Of a DNA stretch of 64,000 bases, positions 34,913 through 43,783 are shown one piece after another. Source of the stretch: Arthrobacter sp. C2 (GTDB lineage: Bacteria > Actinomycetota > Actinomycetes > Actinomycetales > Micrococcaceae). The stretch's first letter is position 1, and each line of letters opens with the position of its first letter. The notes beneath the pieces were generated by a model. It ran no database searches and was not told the DNA's origin. It saw only the letters and a list, made by a program, of their open reading frames with translations. The stretch covers positions 2,480,001 to 2,544,000 of the forward strand of contig CP042428.1 in assembly GCA_024207135.1 (NCBI GenBank). The letters are read 5' to 3'. A program made the translations under genes and the position numbers.

Positions 34913-35689
34913 ATGTTCGCCGAAGAACGGCACCGACTGATCACCGAGATGATCGCCGGCAACGGGAAGGTCACCGTAGCCGAACTCTCGGCGCGCTTCG
35001 AGATCACCCGCGAAACCGTGCGGCGGGACTTGGCCCAGCTCGAATCCGAGGGCACGCTGCGCCGCGTCCATGGCGGGGCCGTGGCCACCCAGGCGGTGAG
35101 CACCCGGGAGGAAAGCCACGACGAACGAACCACCATCCACTCCGAGGCCAAGGCACGCATCGCCCAGGCCGCCCACCTGCTCCTGCCCGCCGAGGGCGTC
35201 TCGGTCATGCTCGACGCCGGAACCACCACCGAGATCCTGGCCGGGCTGATCGCCCGGAACTCGTTCAACACCCCCTCGCTGGTCATCACCCACGCGCTGC
35301 CCATCGCACAGCGCCTGGCCGGAAACCCGCAGATCCCGCTGGAGCTCATCGGTGGCCGGGTGCGCGGTCTGACCAGCGCCGCCACTGGCGCCGGGACCGT
35401 CGAGCAGTTCTCCCGGCTCAGCGCCGACGTGGCCTTCATCGGCACCAACGCCCTGCACTCCAGCTTCGGCCTGAGCACACCCGACCCCATGGAGGCCACG
35501 GTCAAGACCGCCATGGTCGCCAGCGCCCAGCGCGTGATCGTGCTGGCGGATTCCTCCAAATTCGAAAGGCTCACCCTCGTGCAATTCGCGAAACTCGACG
35601 CAATCGACACCCTGGTCACCGACGCCGCCCCGACCGGCGAGCTGGCTGCGGCCCTCGAGGCCGCCGACGTGGAGGTGGTGCTGGCATGA
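34913..35689 (+). CDS. fruR: DeoR family regulator of fructose utilisation
   Basis: A 258-residue DeoR-type repressor: N-terminal HTH (ERHRLITEMIAGNGKVTVAELSARFEITRETVRRDLAQLESEGTLRRVHGGA, the family signature) and a sugar-phosphate-binding domain (VMLDAGTTTEILAGL; ADVAFIGTNALHSSFGLSTPD; VLADSSKF). It is the first gene of fruR-fruK-fruA; a phosphorylated fructose is the likely inducer. GAGG lies 5 nt before the ATG, and the stop overlaps fruK by 4 bp. Confidence 0.88.
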   Translation: MFAEERHRLITEMIAGNGKVTVAELSARFEITRETVRRDLAQLESEGTLRRVHGGAVATQAVSTREESHDERTTIHSEAKARIAQAAHLLLPAEGVSVMLDAGTTTEILAGLIARNSFNTPSLVITHALPIAQRLAGNPQIPLELIGGRVRGLTSAATGAGTVEQFSRLSADVAFIGTNALHSSFGLSTPDPMEATVKTAMVASAQRVIVLADSSKFERLTLVQFAKLDAIDTLVTDAAPTGELAAALEAADVEVVLA

Positions 35690-36666
35690 TCGTCACCCTG
35701 ACCATGAACCCCGCCCTGGACAAGACCATCGAACTGGGCGCCGCACTGGCGCACGGAGACGTGCAGCGCTCGCGCGGCAGCCACCTCCAGGCCGCGGGCA
35801 AGGGCGTGAACGTCTCGCGCGCCATCGCCCAGGCCGGGGTCAAGACCCTGGCGGTGCTGCCCGGGGCCGGCACCGACCCGCTGCTGCGCCAACTGATCCT
35901 GGACGACGTCGACCACCGCTCGGTGCACATCGACCACCTGCTGCGCACCAACATCACCATCACCGACCCCGACGGCACCACCACCAAGATCAATGAACAG
36001 GGCCCGGTGCTCAACTCCGCGGTGCTTCAGGAACTGGTGCGCGTGGTCGTGGAGGTTTCCCGGACCGCGACCTGGCTCGTGCTGGCCGGCTCGCTGCCCC
36101 CGGGCGTGGAACCGGGCTTCTACGCGGAGTTGGTGGCCACGGTCCGCACGGCCCTGGGCGATGCGGCACCGAAGATCGCTGTGGACACCTCCGAGGCCCC
36201 GCTGCGTGCGCTCTTCGCCGACGGCGTCACCACCCTGCCTGACCTGGTCAAGCCCAACGCCGAGGAACTGGCCGAGCTCACCGGCCAGGGCACGGCCGCC
36301 GGCTTCGAGGACTCCCCCATCGCCGCCGCCACCGCAGCCCGGACACTGGTCGACCGCGGGATCGGTGCCGTGCTGGCAACCCTGGGCGCCGGGGGCGCGG
36401 TGCTGGTCACCGACGAGGGAGCGTGGACCGCCAGCCACGCGCCCATCGTCCCGCGCTCCACCGTCGGCGCGGGTGACTCGGCCCTGGCCGGGTACCTGCT
36501 GGCCGATGTCGCCGGATACTCCCCGGCCCACTGCCTGTCCCGTGCCGTGGCCTACGGGTCCGCTGCCGCGTCCCTTCCGGGCTCCGCCATTCCCACCCCC
36601 AACCAGCTGGCTCCCGACGCCGTCACCGTCGCCGAGCTGTCCAACACCCCAAGGACGACGTCATGA
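35686..36666 (+). CDS. fruK: 1-Phosphofructokinase
   Basis: A 326-residue PfkB-family kinase converting fructose 1-phosphate to fructose 1,6-bisphosphate. Visible: MIVTLTMNPALDKTIEL start, GKGVNVSRAIAQAG (substrate loop), LVKPNAEELAELTG, and the C-terminal STVGAGDSALAGYL with the catalytic Asp of the GAGD motif. ATGA overlaps on both sides (fruR and fruA) show tight translational coupling. Confidence 0.92.
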   Translation: MIVTLTMNPALDKTIELGAALAHGDVQRSRGSHLQAAGKGVNVSRAIAQAGVKTLAVLPGAGTDPLLRQLILDDVDHRSVHIDHLLRTNITITDPDGTTTKINEQGPVLNSAVLQELVRVVVEVSRTATWLVLAGSLPPGVEPGFYAELVATVRTALGDAAPKIAVDTSEAPLRALFADGVTTLPDLVKPNAEELAELTGQGTAAGFEDSPIAAATAARTLVDRGIGAVLATLGAGGAVLVTDEGAWTASHAPIVPRSTVGAGDSALAGYLLADVAGYSPAHCLSRAVAYGSAAASLPGSAIPTPNQLAPDAVTVAELSNTPRTTS

Positions 36667-38732
36667 TCGAACTCATCAACCGGGCTCTTGTCAGCCTGGA
36701 CGCAGATCTCGGCACCACCACCGACAACGTGATCGAACACCTCGCGTCCCTGGTCTCGTCCCAGGGCCGGGCCACCGATGCCAGTGCCCTGGCCGCCGAT
36801 GCCAAGGCCCGCGAGGCCAAGACCGCCACCGGCGTGCCCGGCGGCATCGCGATCCCGCACTGCCGTTCGGCCGCGGTGCTTGAGCCCACCCTGGCCATGG
36901 CCCGGCTGGCCCCGGCCGTGGACTTCGGCGCCAAGGACGGCCCTGCCGACCTGGTGTTCTTCATCGCCGCCCCCGAGGGCGCCGACCAGGCCCACCTGAA
37001 GCTGCTCTCCAAGCTCGCCCGCGCACTGGTCAAGAAGTCCTTCACCGCCGCCCTGCGCGCCGCAACCAGCGAGGAAGAGATCGTGGAACTGGTCTCCGCG
37101 GTGATCTCCGACGACCCGGCAGCCGCCGCCGCAGCCGTCGCGGCCACGGAAACCCCGGCTCCCGCCCCGGCAGACGATGCACCTGTGCAGCAGCCCAAGC
37201 CGAAGATCGTCGCGGTCACCGCCTGCCCCACCGGCATCGCCCACACCTACATGGCCGCCGACTCCCTGGCCCAGACCGCCGAGGAGATGGGCGTCGAATT
37301 CGCCGTCGAGACCCAGGGTTCCTCGGGCTCCACCCCGCTGCCCAAGGGAACAATCGACGCGGCCGACGCCGTGATCTTCGCCGTGGACGTGGATGTGCGC
37401 GACCGCTCCCGCTTCGCCGGCAAGCCGCTGATCCAGGTACCGGTCAAGCGCGGCATCGACGAACCGGCCAAGCTCATCAACGACGCCATCGCCGCTTCCA
37501 AGGACCCGCACGCCCGCCGCGTCCCGGCGGGCGCGGGCGCCGAGGAGCCCACCGCATCCGAAGGCAAGGAATCTTTCGGCGGCGGGCTCAAGCGCGCGCT
37601 GCTGACCGGGGTTTCCTACATGATCCCGTTCGTCGCCGGCGGCGGGCTGCTCATGGCCCTGGGCTTCTTGCTCGGCGGCTACGCGATCACCGAGGTCGCC
37701 GACGACGTGCTGGGCTCAAACACCCTGTTCAACCTGCCTGGTGCCGATGTCGTGACGCAGATCGGCGCCCAATTCGGCCCGCTGGGTGTCTACCTGGGTG
37801 CCGTCGCGTTCAAGATCGGCAACCTGTCGATGGCCTTCCTGGTCCCGGCGCTGGCCGGCTACATCGCCTACGCCTACGCGGATCGGCCGGGCATCGCCCC
37901 GGGCTTCACCGCCGGTGCGGTCGCCGGGTTCATGGGCGCCGGCTTCCTCGGCGGCATCGTCGGCGGCGTGCTCGCCGGCCTGGCCGCCCGCTGGATCACC
38001 TCCTGGAAGGTCCCGCGCTTCATGCGCGGGCTGATGCCGGTGGTCATCGTGCCGCTGCTGGCCTCGATCGTCGCCTCCGGGCTGATGTTCTTGCTCTTGG
38101 GCGGGCCAATCGCCAAGCTGACCGTGGCACTGAACGGCTGGCTCTCGGGCATGACCGGCACCGCCGCCATCACCTTGGGACTGATCCTGGGACTCATGAT
38201 GGCCGTGGATTTGGGTGGCCCGGTCAACAAGGTCGCCTACTCCTTCGCCGTGGCCGGGCTGGGTGCCGGCTCGATCGCCGCGAACCCCGCCCCGCTGATG
38301 ATCATGGCGGCGGTCATGGCCGCCGGCATGGTGCCACCGCTGGCCATGGCCCTGGCCACGGTCATCTCGCCGAAGTTGTTCACCGGTGCCGAGCGCGAAA
38401 ACGGCAAGGCCGCCTGGCTGCTGGGCTTCTCGTTCATCTCCGAGGGTGCCATCCCGTTCGCCGCCTCCGACCCGCTGCGTGTCATCCCGGCCTCCATGGT
38501 CGGCGGCGGCATCACCGGGGCCATGATCATGGGCTTCCATGTGCTCTCGCAGGCCCCGCACGGCGGCATTTTCGTCTTCTTCGCCATGAACAACACCTGG
38601 CCGATGTTCCTTCTCTCCACCCTGGTGGGAACCGTGGTCTCGGCGGTCCTGGTGATCGTGCTCAAGAAGTTCGTCCGTAAGCCCGTCACGCAGGCGCCGG
38701 CCGTCGCCGAACCGGTCAAGGTCGCCGCGTAA
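36663..38732 (+). CDS. fruA: PTS fructose transporter subunit IIABC
   Basis: A 689-residue fused permease that imports fructose as fructose 1-phosphate. Order: IIA (residues ~1-150, active His in GGIAIPHCRSAAV), a Pro/Ala-rich linker, IIB (~178-275, phosphocysteine in VTACPTGIAHTYMAADSL), and a membrane IIC domain (~300-675) with GVSYMIPFVAGGGLLMALG, GKAAWLLGFSFISEGAIPFAASDP and many helices. It receives phosphate from HPr encoded 48 bp downstream. Confidence 0.94.
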   Translation: MIELINRALVSLDADLGTTTDNVIEHLASLVSSQGRATDASALAADAKAREAKTATGVPGGIAIPHCRSAAVLEPTLAMARLAPAVDFGAKDGPADLVFFIAAPEGADQAHLKLLSKLARALVKKSFTAALRAATSEEEIVELVSAVISDDPAAAAAAVAATETPAPAPADDAPVQQPKPKIVAVTACPTGIAHTYMAADSLAQTAEEMGVEFAVETQGSSGSTPLPKGTIDAADAVIFAVDVDVRDRSRFAGKPLIQVPVKRGIDEPAKLINDAIAASKDPHARRVPAGAGAEEPTASEGKESFGGGLKRALLTGVSYMIPFVAGGGLLMALGFLLGGYAITEVADDVLGSNTLFNLPGADVVTQIGAQFGPLGVYLGAVAFKIGNLSMAFLVPALAGYIAYAYADRPGIAPGFTAGAVAGFMGAGFLGGIVGGVLAGLAARWITSWKVPRFMRGLMPVVIVPLLASIVASGLMFLLLGGPIAKLTVALNGWLSGMTGTAAITLGLILGLMMAVDLGGPVNKVAYSFAVAGLGAGSIAANPAPLMIMAAVMAAGMVPPLAMALATVISPKLFTGAERENGKAAWLLGFSFISEGAIPFAASDPLRVIPASMVGGGITGAMIMGFHVLSQAPHGGIFVFFAMNNTWPMFLLSTLVGTVVSAVLVIVLKKFVRKPVTQAPAVAEPVKVAA

Positions 38733-38780
38733 GCGGGACCAGGCAACCCCTCAAACCCACCCCAACCCAAGGAGCTCCCC

Positions 38781-39056
38781 ATGGCAGAACGCATCGCCAC
38801 CATCGCCAGCCGCGTGGGCCTGCATGCCCGCCCGGCAGCCATCTTCGCCGAGGCAGCCGGCAACGAGGACCTCGAGGTCACCATCGCCCGCGAGGGAGAG
38901 CCGGCCGAGGACGCACTCGACGCCGCCAGCATCCTGTCGCTGATGGGCTTGGGCGCCGGACACGGCACCAAGGTCGTGCTGCGGGCAGATGGCGAGGGTG
39001 CCGAGTCCGTGCTCGAGACCTTGGCCGCGATTTTGGAAACGGACCACGACGCCTAA
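38781..39056 (+). CDS. ptsH: HPr phosphocarrier protein
   Basis: A 91-residue HPr: the phosphorylated His lies in SRVGLHARPAAIF (about His15), and the Ser region reads DAASILSLMGLGAGHG. It passes phosphate from enzyme I to FruA and other IIA domains. Slightly longer than usual, with an acidic C-terminus (ETDHDA). AAGGAG precedes it. A diverged copy of its last ~22 codons appears again at 39957-40025. Confidence 0.93.
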   Translation: MAERIATIASRVGLHARPAAIFAEAAGNEDLEVTIAREGEPAEDALDAASILSLMGLGAGHGTKVVLRADGEGAESVLETLAAILETDHDA

Positions 39057-39081
39057 GCGTGGTCGCTGCGCTTGAGCCCTG

Positions 39082-39122
39082 TGTCCCGGGTGGAACTTCT
39101 CAAGGAAGTTCCACCCGGGACA
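39082..39122 (+). terminator. Terminator after ptsH
   Basis: An 18-bp perfect stem (TGTCCCGGGTGGAACTTC and its complement) with a TCAAG loop, followed by TTTGCGTTT. Confidence 0.85.
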
Positions 39123-39277
39123 TTTGCGTTTCCGAACAGATCGGCTGCGCACCGCACGAGAGCAGGCGATGCCGGTGCCTTCAACTGCTCAATGCACCTC
39201 GTGCGTGGCGCCGAGGTGTTCCCAATCCAACGTTTGCAGGACAGCTTAAGAGTCGTGCCAGCGAATGATTTGGTCGA

Positions 39278-39317
39278 TGTCAACAGAACCCCAAAGTGGT
39301 ACAATAAAGTCGTACAA
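39278..39317 (+). promoter_or_regulatory. Promoter/operator of the toxin-antitoxin pair
   Basis: TACAAT (39300-39305) is a clear -10, with TGTCAA 16 bp upstream as a weak -35. Two direct GTACAA hexamers (39299-39304, 39312-39317), 13 bp apart and covering the -10, could bind the antitoxin. Confidence 0.5.
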
Positions 39318-39334
39318 CCTTGGAGGTCCAGGCC

Positions 39335-39583
39335 ATGTCGATTTCAGCCAGCGAGGCGCGAAAAACACTATTTCCTCTGATCGATCGCATCAATGAGGAT
39401 CGCATCGCCGTGGAGATTGTTTCCCGCCGCGGCAACGCCGTCCTGATGCCCGCAGATGACTACGCTGCCTGGCAGGAGACAGCCTATTTGTTCCGGTCTC
39501 CGGCCAACGCCCGGCGCCTGTTGGACTCATACGAGCGCGCCACCACGGGAGAGCACTCCGAGCATGAGCTCGATCGCGATTGA
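39335..39583 (+). CDS. YefM/Phd family antitoxin
   Basis: An 82-residue protein: MSISASEARKTLFPLIDRINEDRIAVEIVSRRGNAVLMPADDYAAWQETAYLF is the family's DNA-binding and dimer domain, followed by an acidic toxin-binding tail (SYERATTGEHSEHELDRD). It neutralises the downstream toxin and usually represses its own operon. GGAGG lies 8 nt before the ATG at 39335. Confidence 0.9.
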   Translation: MSISASEARKTLFPLIDRINEDRIAVEIVSRRGNAVLMPADDYAAWQETAYLFRSPANARRLLDSYERATTGEHSEHELDRD

Positions 39584-39586
39584 TCC

Positions 39587-39841
39587 ATGAGACTCGTCTG
39601 GGATCAGTCCGCATGGGAAGACTACGTCCATTGGCAATCAGTCGACCGCAACATTCTCAAACGTATCAACAAGCTCATTGATGCCACCCTGCGCGATCCC
39701 TATGCCGGCATAGGGAAGCCTGAACAACTTAGATACGGCGCACAAGGTTCTTGGTCCCGCCGCATCACCGAAGAACACCGGCTGGTTTACCTCGTGATTC
39801 AAGATGACTTGGTGATTCTTCAAGCCAGATACCACTACTGA
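39587..39841 (+). CDS. Txe/YoeB family toxin
   Basis: An 84-residue RelE-superfamily mRNA interferase that cleaves mRNA in the ribosome. Key features are present: WDQSAWEDYVHWQ, KPEQLRYGAQGSWSRRITEEHRLVYLV (catalytic Glu and Arg region) and the C-terminal ARYHY with the His-Tyr pair. It starts 3 bp after the antitoxin stop. Apparently intact. Confidence 0.9.
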   Translation: MRLVWDQSAWEDYVHWQSVDRNILKRINKLIDATLRDPYAGIGKPEQLRYGAQGSWSRRITEEHRLVYLVIQDDLVILQARYHY

Positions 39842-39939
39842 ACAGTTCTTTCAGCCGCGTTCGTCTTGGACTTGAATGGTCTCGGCCTTCAGCCGTCGCG
39901 GAACAACTTTTCGCAATCCGCGCCCCTCCGGCGCCTTCC

Positions 39940-40025
39940 CCACGGCAGTTTCTGCGGAGGGCCTCGGTGCAGAATCCGTGCTCGAGACCCTGGCCACGAT
40001 CCTGGAAACGGACCACGACGCATAG
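39940..40025 (+). pseudogene. Remnant of an HPr gene 3' end
   Basis: Reads A-E-G-L-G-A-E-S-V-L-E-T-L-A-T-I-L-E-T-D-H-D-A-stop, almost identical to the end of PtsH at 39056 (one difference over the last 19 residues) but with several silent changes. No start or N-terminal half is present. It is followed by its own ptsH-like terminator. So the toxin-antitoxin pair sits between an intact ptsH and a ptsH tail. Confidence 0.75.
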
Positions 40026-40051
40026 GTTCCGCGACTCCTTATATATAGCAA

Positions 40052-40087
40052 CGTCCCGGGCGGGCTTCTTTTCGGCCCACCCGGGAC
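40052..40087 (+). terminator. Terminator after the ptsH remnant
   Basis: CGTCCCGGGCGGGC pairs with GCCCACCCGGGACG (one mismatch) across a T-rich loop. Its outer half resembles the true ptsH terminator at 39082. Confidence 0.7.
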
Positions 40088-40216
40088 GCTTCAGCATATT
40101 GAGGTACTGCTCGGGAACGCGGTTGCCGCCGCGCTCCCGATGGGGAGCAGCACGTGGTGCGACGCTTCTTGGCTCCGCCCCCGGGTTGTCTCCGGTCGCA
40201 GGGGCGGATCACCGCA

Positions 40217-41746
40217 TTACGGCTGCAGCGTCGGAACCTTCTTGCCCTCGTTGGCGGCCTTGCGGCGGCGCACCAACTGGCGCAACGGCGGAAGCGTCAC
40301 GGCCAGCACCGCGATAACCAGCAGCACCACGGCGATCGGGCTGGTGAAGATCGAGGCCCAGCCATCGGTCAGCAATGCGCGGCGCAGGTTCGATTCTGCC
40401 AGCGGGCCCAGGATGAGTCCCAGCACCGCCGGACCCGGAGGGAACCCGAAGCGCAGCATGAACAAACCCACCATGCCGAAGATCAGCATCATGAAGACGT
40501 CGAACACCGAGTTGTTGATCGAGTAGGTGCCGACCATGCAGAACACCAGGATGACGACCCACAGGAAGTGGTCCGGCAGCTCGAGCAGCTTGATGACGCC
40601 CTTCATGCGCAGCAGGCTCAACACCAGGGTGAGCACCGTGGCGATCAGCAGGATGGTCACCAGCGACGCGATCAAATCCGGGTGGCTGCTGAACAGGCCA
40701 GGACCGGGCTGGATGCCCCAGATCATCATCGAGCCGATCATCACGGCCATCACCGAGTCCCCGGGCACGCCCAGGGCCATGGTGGTGGTGATTGATCCGC
40801 CCAGCGTCGCGGTGGAAGAGGTGTCCCCCGCGGTCAGTCCCTCGAGCGAGCCCTTGCCGAATTCGTGCTTCTTCTTCGAGGCCTTGCGGGCGTTGTCCCA
40901 GCCGATGATCCCGGCAATGTCCCCGCCCACGGCGGGAACCAGGCCAATCACCGAACCGGTGGCGGCACCGATGGCCGTGGGCTTGGCCAGGCGCTTGAGC
41001 AGCTTGCCGTCGGGCATCCACTGGCCCATCTGGCTGATGGGCTTGATGCCCTTGCCCTTGCGGTGGGTGAGGATCTGGTTGATGACCTCGGCCAGCCCGA
41101 AGAAGCCGATGATCACCGGAATGAACGGGATTCCGCCGTTCAGTTCCAGGATGCCCATGGTGAAGCGCTGGTCCCCGGTGATGGGATCGCGCCCGACGGT
41201 GGCCAGGAACAACCCGAACGCACCGGCGGCCAGGCCCTTGAAGATCCGTCCCGAGGACACACCCACCATCATGGTCAACCCGAAGACCACCAGCGCAAAC
41301 ATCTCCGCCGGACCGAATTGCATGGCGAAGGCCGAAAGCGGGACCGCAGCGACCGCAAGGATCGCGATGCCGCAGATCATGCCGACCGCCGAGCCCAGCG
41401 CCGAGGTGGTCAGCGCCAGGCCGGCCTTGCCCTGGCGGGCCAGCGGGTAGCCGTCGAACGTGGTGGCTATCGAGGCCGGCGTGCCGGGGGTGTTGATCAG
41501 GATTGCGGGGATCCTGTCCCCGAACTGCGCCGCCACGTAGATGGTCAGCAGCATGGCCAGACCCTGGGTGGGTTCCATGGTGAGGGTGAACCCGGAGGCC
41601 AGGGCCACAGCCATGGTGGCGGTGACCCCGGGGAAGGCCCCGACGAGCATGCCGATGAGGATGCCGATGCCGATAATCATCAGGGTGTCGGGGGCCATCA
41701 CCGCGGCGATGCCGTCGGTGACGGGTGAGGTGAAAACGGTGATCAT
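40217..41746 (-). CDS. tctA: Tripartite tricarboxylate transporter, large permease TctA
   Basis: A 509-residue permease with about 11-12 helices. Family signatures: IGIGILIGMLVGAFPGVTATMAVAL, YVAAQFGDRIPAILINTPGTPASIATTFDGYPLARQGKAGLAL and GGSITTTMALGVPGDSVMAVM. It forms the main channel of a periplasmic-binding-protein-dependent carboxylate importer with TctB and TctC. The ATG at 41746 overlaps the tctB stop by 4 bp. Confidence 0.92.
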   Translation of the reverse strand: MITVFTSPVTDGIAAVMAPDTLMIIGIGILIGMLVGAFPGVTATMAVALASGFTLTMEPTQGLAMLLTIYVAAQFGDRIPAILINTPGTPASIATTFDGYPLARQGKAGLALTTSALGSAVGMICGIAILAVAAVPLSAFAMQFGPAEMFALVVFGLTMMVGVSSGRIFKGLAAGAFGLFLATVGRDPITGDQRFTMGILELNGGIPFIPVIIGFFGLAEVINQILTHRKGKGIKPISQMGQWMPDGKLLKRLAKPTAIGAATGSVIGLVPAVGGDIAGIIGWDNARKASKKKHEFGKGSLEGLTAGDTSSTATLGGSITTTMALGVPGDSVMAVMIGSMMIWGIQPGPGLFSSHPDLIASLVTILLIATVLTLVLSLLRMKGVIKLLELPDHFLWVVILVFCMVGTYSINNSVFDVFMMLIFGMVGLFMLRFGFPPGPAVLGLILGPLAESNLRRALLTDGWASIFTSPIAVVLLVIAVLAVTLPPLRQLVRRRKAANEGKKVPTLQP

Positions 41747-42273
41747 AGCGGGACTCGCAATGCAACGATGAACAGGAAATGGAGGACCGCGGTGGTCACC
41801 GTGGGGAAGGCCAGCACGGCCTTCCAGCTGCGCCCGCCCAGGACCAGGGTGAACAGAGCGAGCGCGACAAAGGTGATAATCCAGAACTGCAGGACGTTCC
41901 ACAGCAGCAGGTAGCCGATGCATACCGCCATCGTCATCCCGAACATCGCCAGCCCCGAGGTGGTGATCCGCTCCGGGACATCGGCCTTGCGGACCCCGCG
42001 CATCACGTTGTTCAGCACGATCACCGCGCCGAAGAGGATCAGTCCGGCCCCGAGCATGTTCGGCCAGAAGACCGGGCCCAGCTCCGCACTGCCGCGCACG
42101 ACGATGCCCTTGCCGGCAACCAGGATCCAGATCCCCAGACCGAGGCAAGCGGCCACGGCGATCAGCTCGCGCAGGCGCACCGGAAGGTCGCGGACCAGTG
42201 GTTCCTCGTGGTGGTGCGCGGACTCGATGGCCGCGTCTTGGTCGATTTCTTCAAGCGGTGGTTGGTCAGTCAT
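41743..42273 (-). CDS. tctB: Tripartite tricarboxylate transporter, small permease TctB
   Basis: A 176-residue, four-helix membrane protein of the TctB family, with an acidic/His-rich cytoplasmic N-terminus (DQDAAIESAHHHEEP) and helices near residues 40, 75, 110 and 150. GCGAGGAG precedes the ATG at 42273. It lies between tctC and tctA in the usual order. Confidence 0.88.
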   Translation of the reverse strand: MTDQPPLEEIDQDAAIESAHHHEEPLVRDLPVRLRELIAVAACLGLGIWILVAGKGIVVRGSAELGPVFWPNMLGAGLILFGAVIVLNNVMRGVRKADVPERITTSGLAMFGMTMAVCIGYLLLWNVLQFWIITFVALALFTLVLGGRSWKAVLAFPTVTTAVLHFLFIVALRVPL

Positions 42274-42317
42274 GCTCTCCTCGCTGACTTTTAGGTGCCC
42301 AGGGACGGGCCAGGGAA

Positions 42318-43304
42318 CTACTTGGTGTTGTTCTTGGCATAGTCGATCCACGGGCCATAGCGCTTGGCCTCGTCCTGGATGAAGGCAGCCATCTCGGTGG
42401 AGTCCTTGAAGGTCGGCACCAGGTTCGAGGACTTGATGACCTCCTGGTAGCTGGCGTCGGCGGTGGCCTTCTCCATGGCGTCGGAGAGCTTCTTCACGGT
42501 GTCCTCGGGGGTGTCCTTCGGCGCCATGATCCCGACCCAGGAGGCGTTTTGCAGGTCCACGCCGGCTTCCTTGGCGGTGGGCACATCCGAGTTGTCCGGA
42601 TCACGCTCGTCGGTGAGCATGGCCAGGTAACGCAGGTGGCCGCCGTCGACCTGGACCTTCTGCGAACCGATGGCGTCAATGGAGAAGTCGACCTTGCCGG
42701 AGGCCGCTGCGGCGATGGCCGGGGCCGACCCGTCAAACGGAACCGAGGTCAGCTTGATGTCGGCCAACTGCTGCAGGCCGGCTGCCGGGGAGTCCCACAC
42801 CGAGCCGATGCCCGGGGAGGAGAAGGTCACTTCGCCCGGCTTGGCCTTGGCCGCGGCAATCAGGTCTTCGAGGGTCTTGAACGGGGAATCCACGGGGACG
42901 GCGATGGCCCCGGGTCCGGCCAGCCCCTGGCCGATCGGCGCGTAGTTCTCGGGTTTGATGTCGTAGTCCATGAACTGCAAGGTAGCGACCTCGACGCCCA
43001 TCATGGCCAGGTTGTAGCCGTCCGGTTCCTGCTCGGCCAGCCAGTTGTAGGCCACCGAACCGTTGGCACCCGGCTTGTTTTCCACGATCACGTTGACGCC
43101 GAGGTCTTTTTCCAGCAGCGGGGCGATGGTGCGTGCGGTCAGGTCGCCGGAGCCACCGGCAGCCCACGGCACGATCAGGCGGACGTCCTTGGACGGGAAG
43201 TCCCCGTCGGCCGTGCCACCGGACTTGGCGTTGGCCGAACAACCGGTGACTGTCAGCAGGCCTGCGGCAATCAGTGCCGCGGAACGGAGGATGGTCTTTT
43301 TCAT
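42318..43304 (-). CDS. tctC: Tripartite tricarboxylate transporter, substrate-binding lipoprotein TctC
   Basis: A 328-residue lipoprotein: signal peptide ending in the lipobox LTVTGC, then the TctC/Bug fold (FPSKDVRLIVPWAAGGSGDLTARTIAPLLEKDLGVNVIVENKPGANGSVAYNW is the family signature loop; LAAIGQ-like and AGVDLQNASWVGIMAPKDTP follow). It captures a carboxylate, possibly an aromatic or hydroaromatic acid given the neighbouring genes. The ATG at 43304 has AGGGGA 6 nt upstream. IclR-type tandem operators lie 135 bp upstream. Confidence 0.9.
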   Translation of the reverse strand: MKKTILRSAALIAAGLLTVTGCSANAKSGGTADGDFPSKDVRLIVPWAAGGSGDLTARTIAPLLEKDLGVNVIVENKPGANGSVAYNWLAEQEPDGYNLAMMGVEVATLQFMDYDIKPENYAPIGQGLAGPGAIAVPVDSPFKTLEDLIAAAKAKPGEVTFSSPGIGSVWDSPAAGLQQLADIKLTSVPFDGSAPAIAAAASGKVDFSIDAIGSQKVQVDGGHLRYLAMLTDERDPDNSDVPTAKEAGVDLQNASWVGIMAPKDTPEDTVKKLSDAMEKATADASYQEVIKSSNLVPTFKDSTEMAAFIQDEAKRYGPWIDYAKNNTK

Positions 43305-43438
43305 GATGGTTCCCCTGGAATTTTGGTGGCCGGGCAGGTGCCCGACGCGGTGCGAATGTATATGTCCTAGCTGGGTGGGCTGGTGGTGCCGGACGGGTTT
43401 CGCCAAGGCTTCCTCGCAGTGCCTGCTCGATCAGTACT

Positions 43439-43474
43439 TGTGCGTAATGCGCACATATGTACTTAATGCGAACA
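43439..43474. promoter_or_regulatory. Tandem IclR-type operators upstream of tctC
   Basis: TGTGCG-TAATG-CGCACA at 43439-43455 is a perfect 6-bp-arm palindrome; TGTACT-TAATG-CGAACA at 43458-43474 is a weaker second copy starting 19 bp later. Motif and 19-bp spacing match the pair at 10511/10530 at the qsu locus. Confidence 0.65.
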
Positions 43475-43783
43475 ACCTGTAACGTAGCGTACTGCATGCT
43501 GTGATGCAAGCCACTGTAAAAATCCGAACTTCAACGGCAGGCATTCGACCGCATTTTCGCACCGACAACACAGCCGATACTTGTTCAAAGTTCCTCAAAA
43601 AACCCCGTTGACAAGGTATTCAAGCTCCATCACCCGGCATCCGAACCGCTCGACAATTGCCCCGTGCGGAATCCTTCCAGGGTTCGGTCAGCGGACGGAC
43701 GGCCGTAACACTTGCGCGCTTTGCGCACGCCGGGGTCAGCTGCTTCAGCCAGGCCACGCGCGCCTGTGGTCCACGGGTGGAGG
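43475..43783. other. Intergenic region between tctC promoter and SDR gene end
   Basis: About 300 bp lower in GC than its surroundings. It probably holds the upstream part of the tctC promoter. No gene, terminator hairpin or RNA motif was recognised. Confidence 0.35.

Noticed and set aside
39082-40087. The two ptsH-type terminators as terminal inverted repeats of a transposon
   Set aside because: Each is a self-complementary terminator after a ptsH end, and the shared sequence continues into ptsH coding sequence in direct orientation, so they are duplicated gene ends, not inverted element ends.
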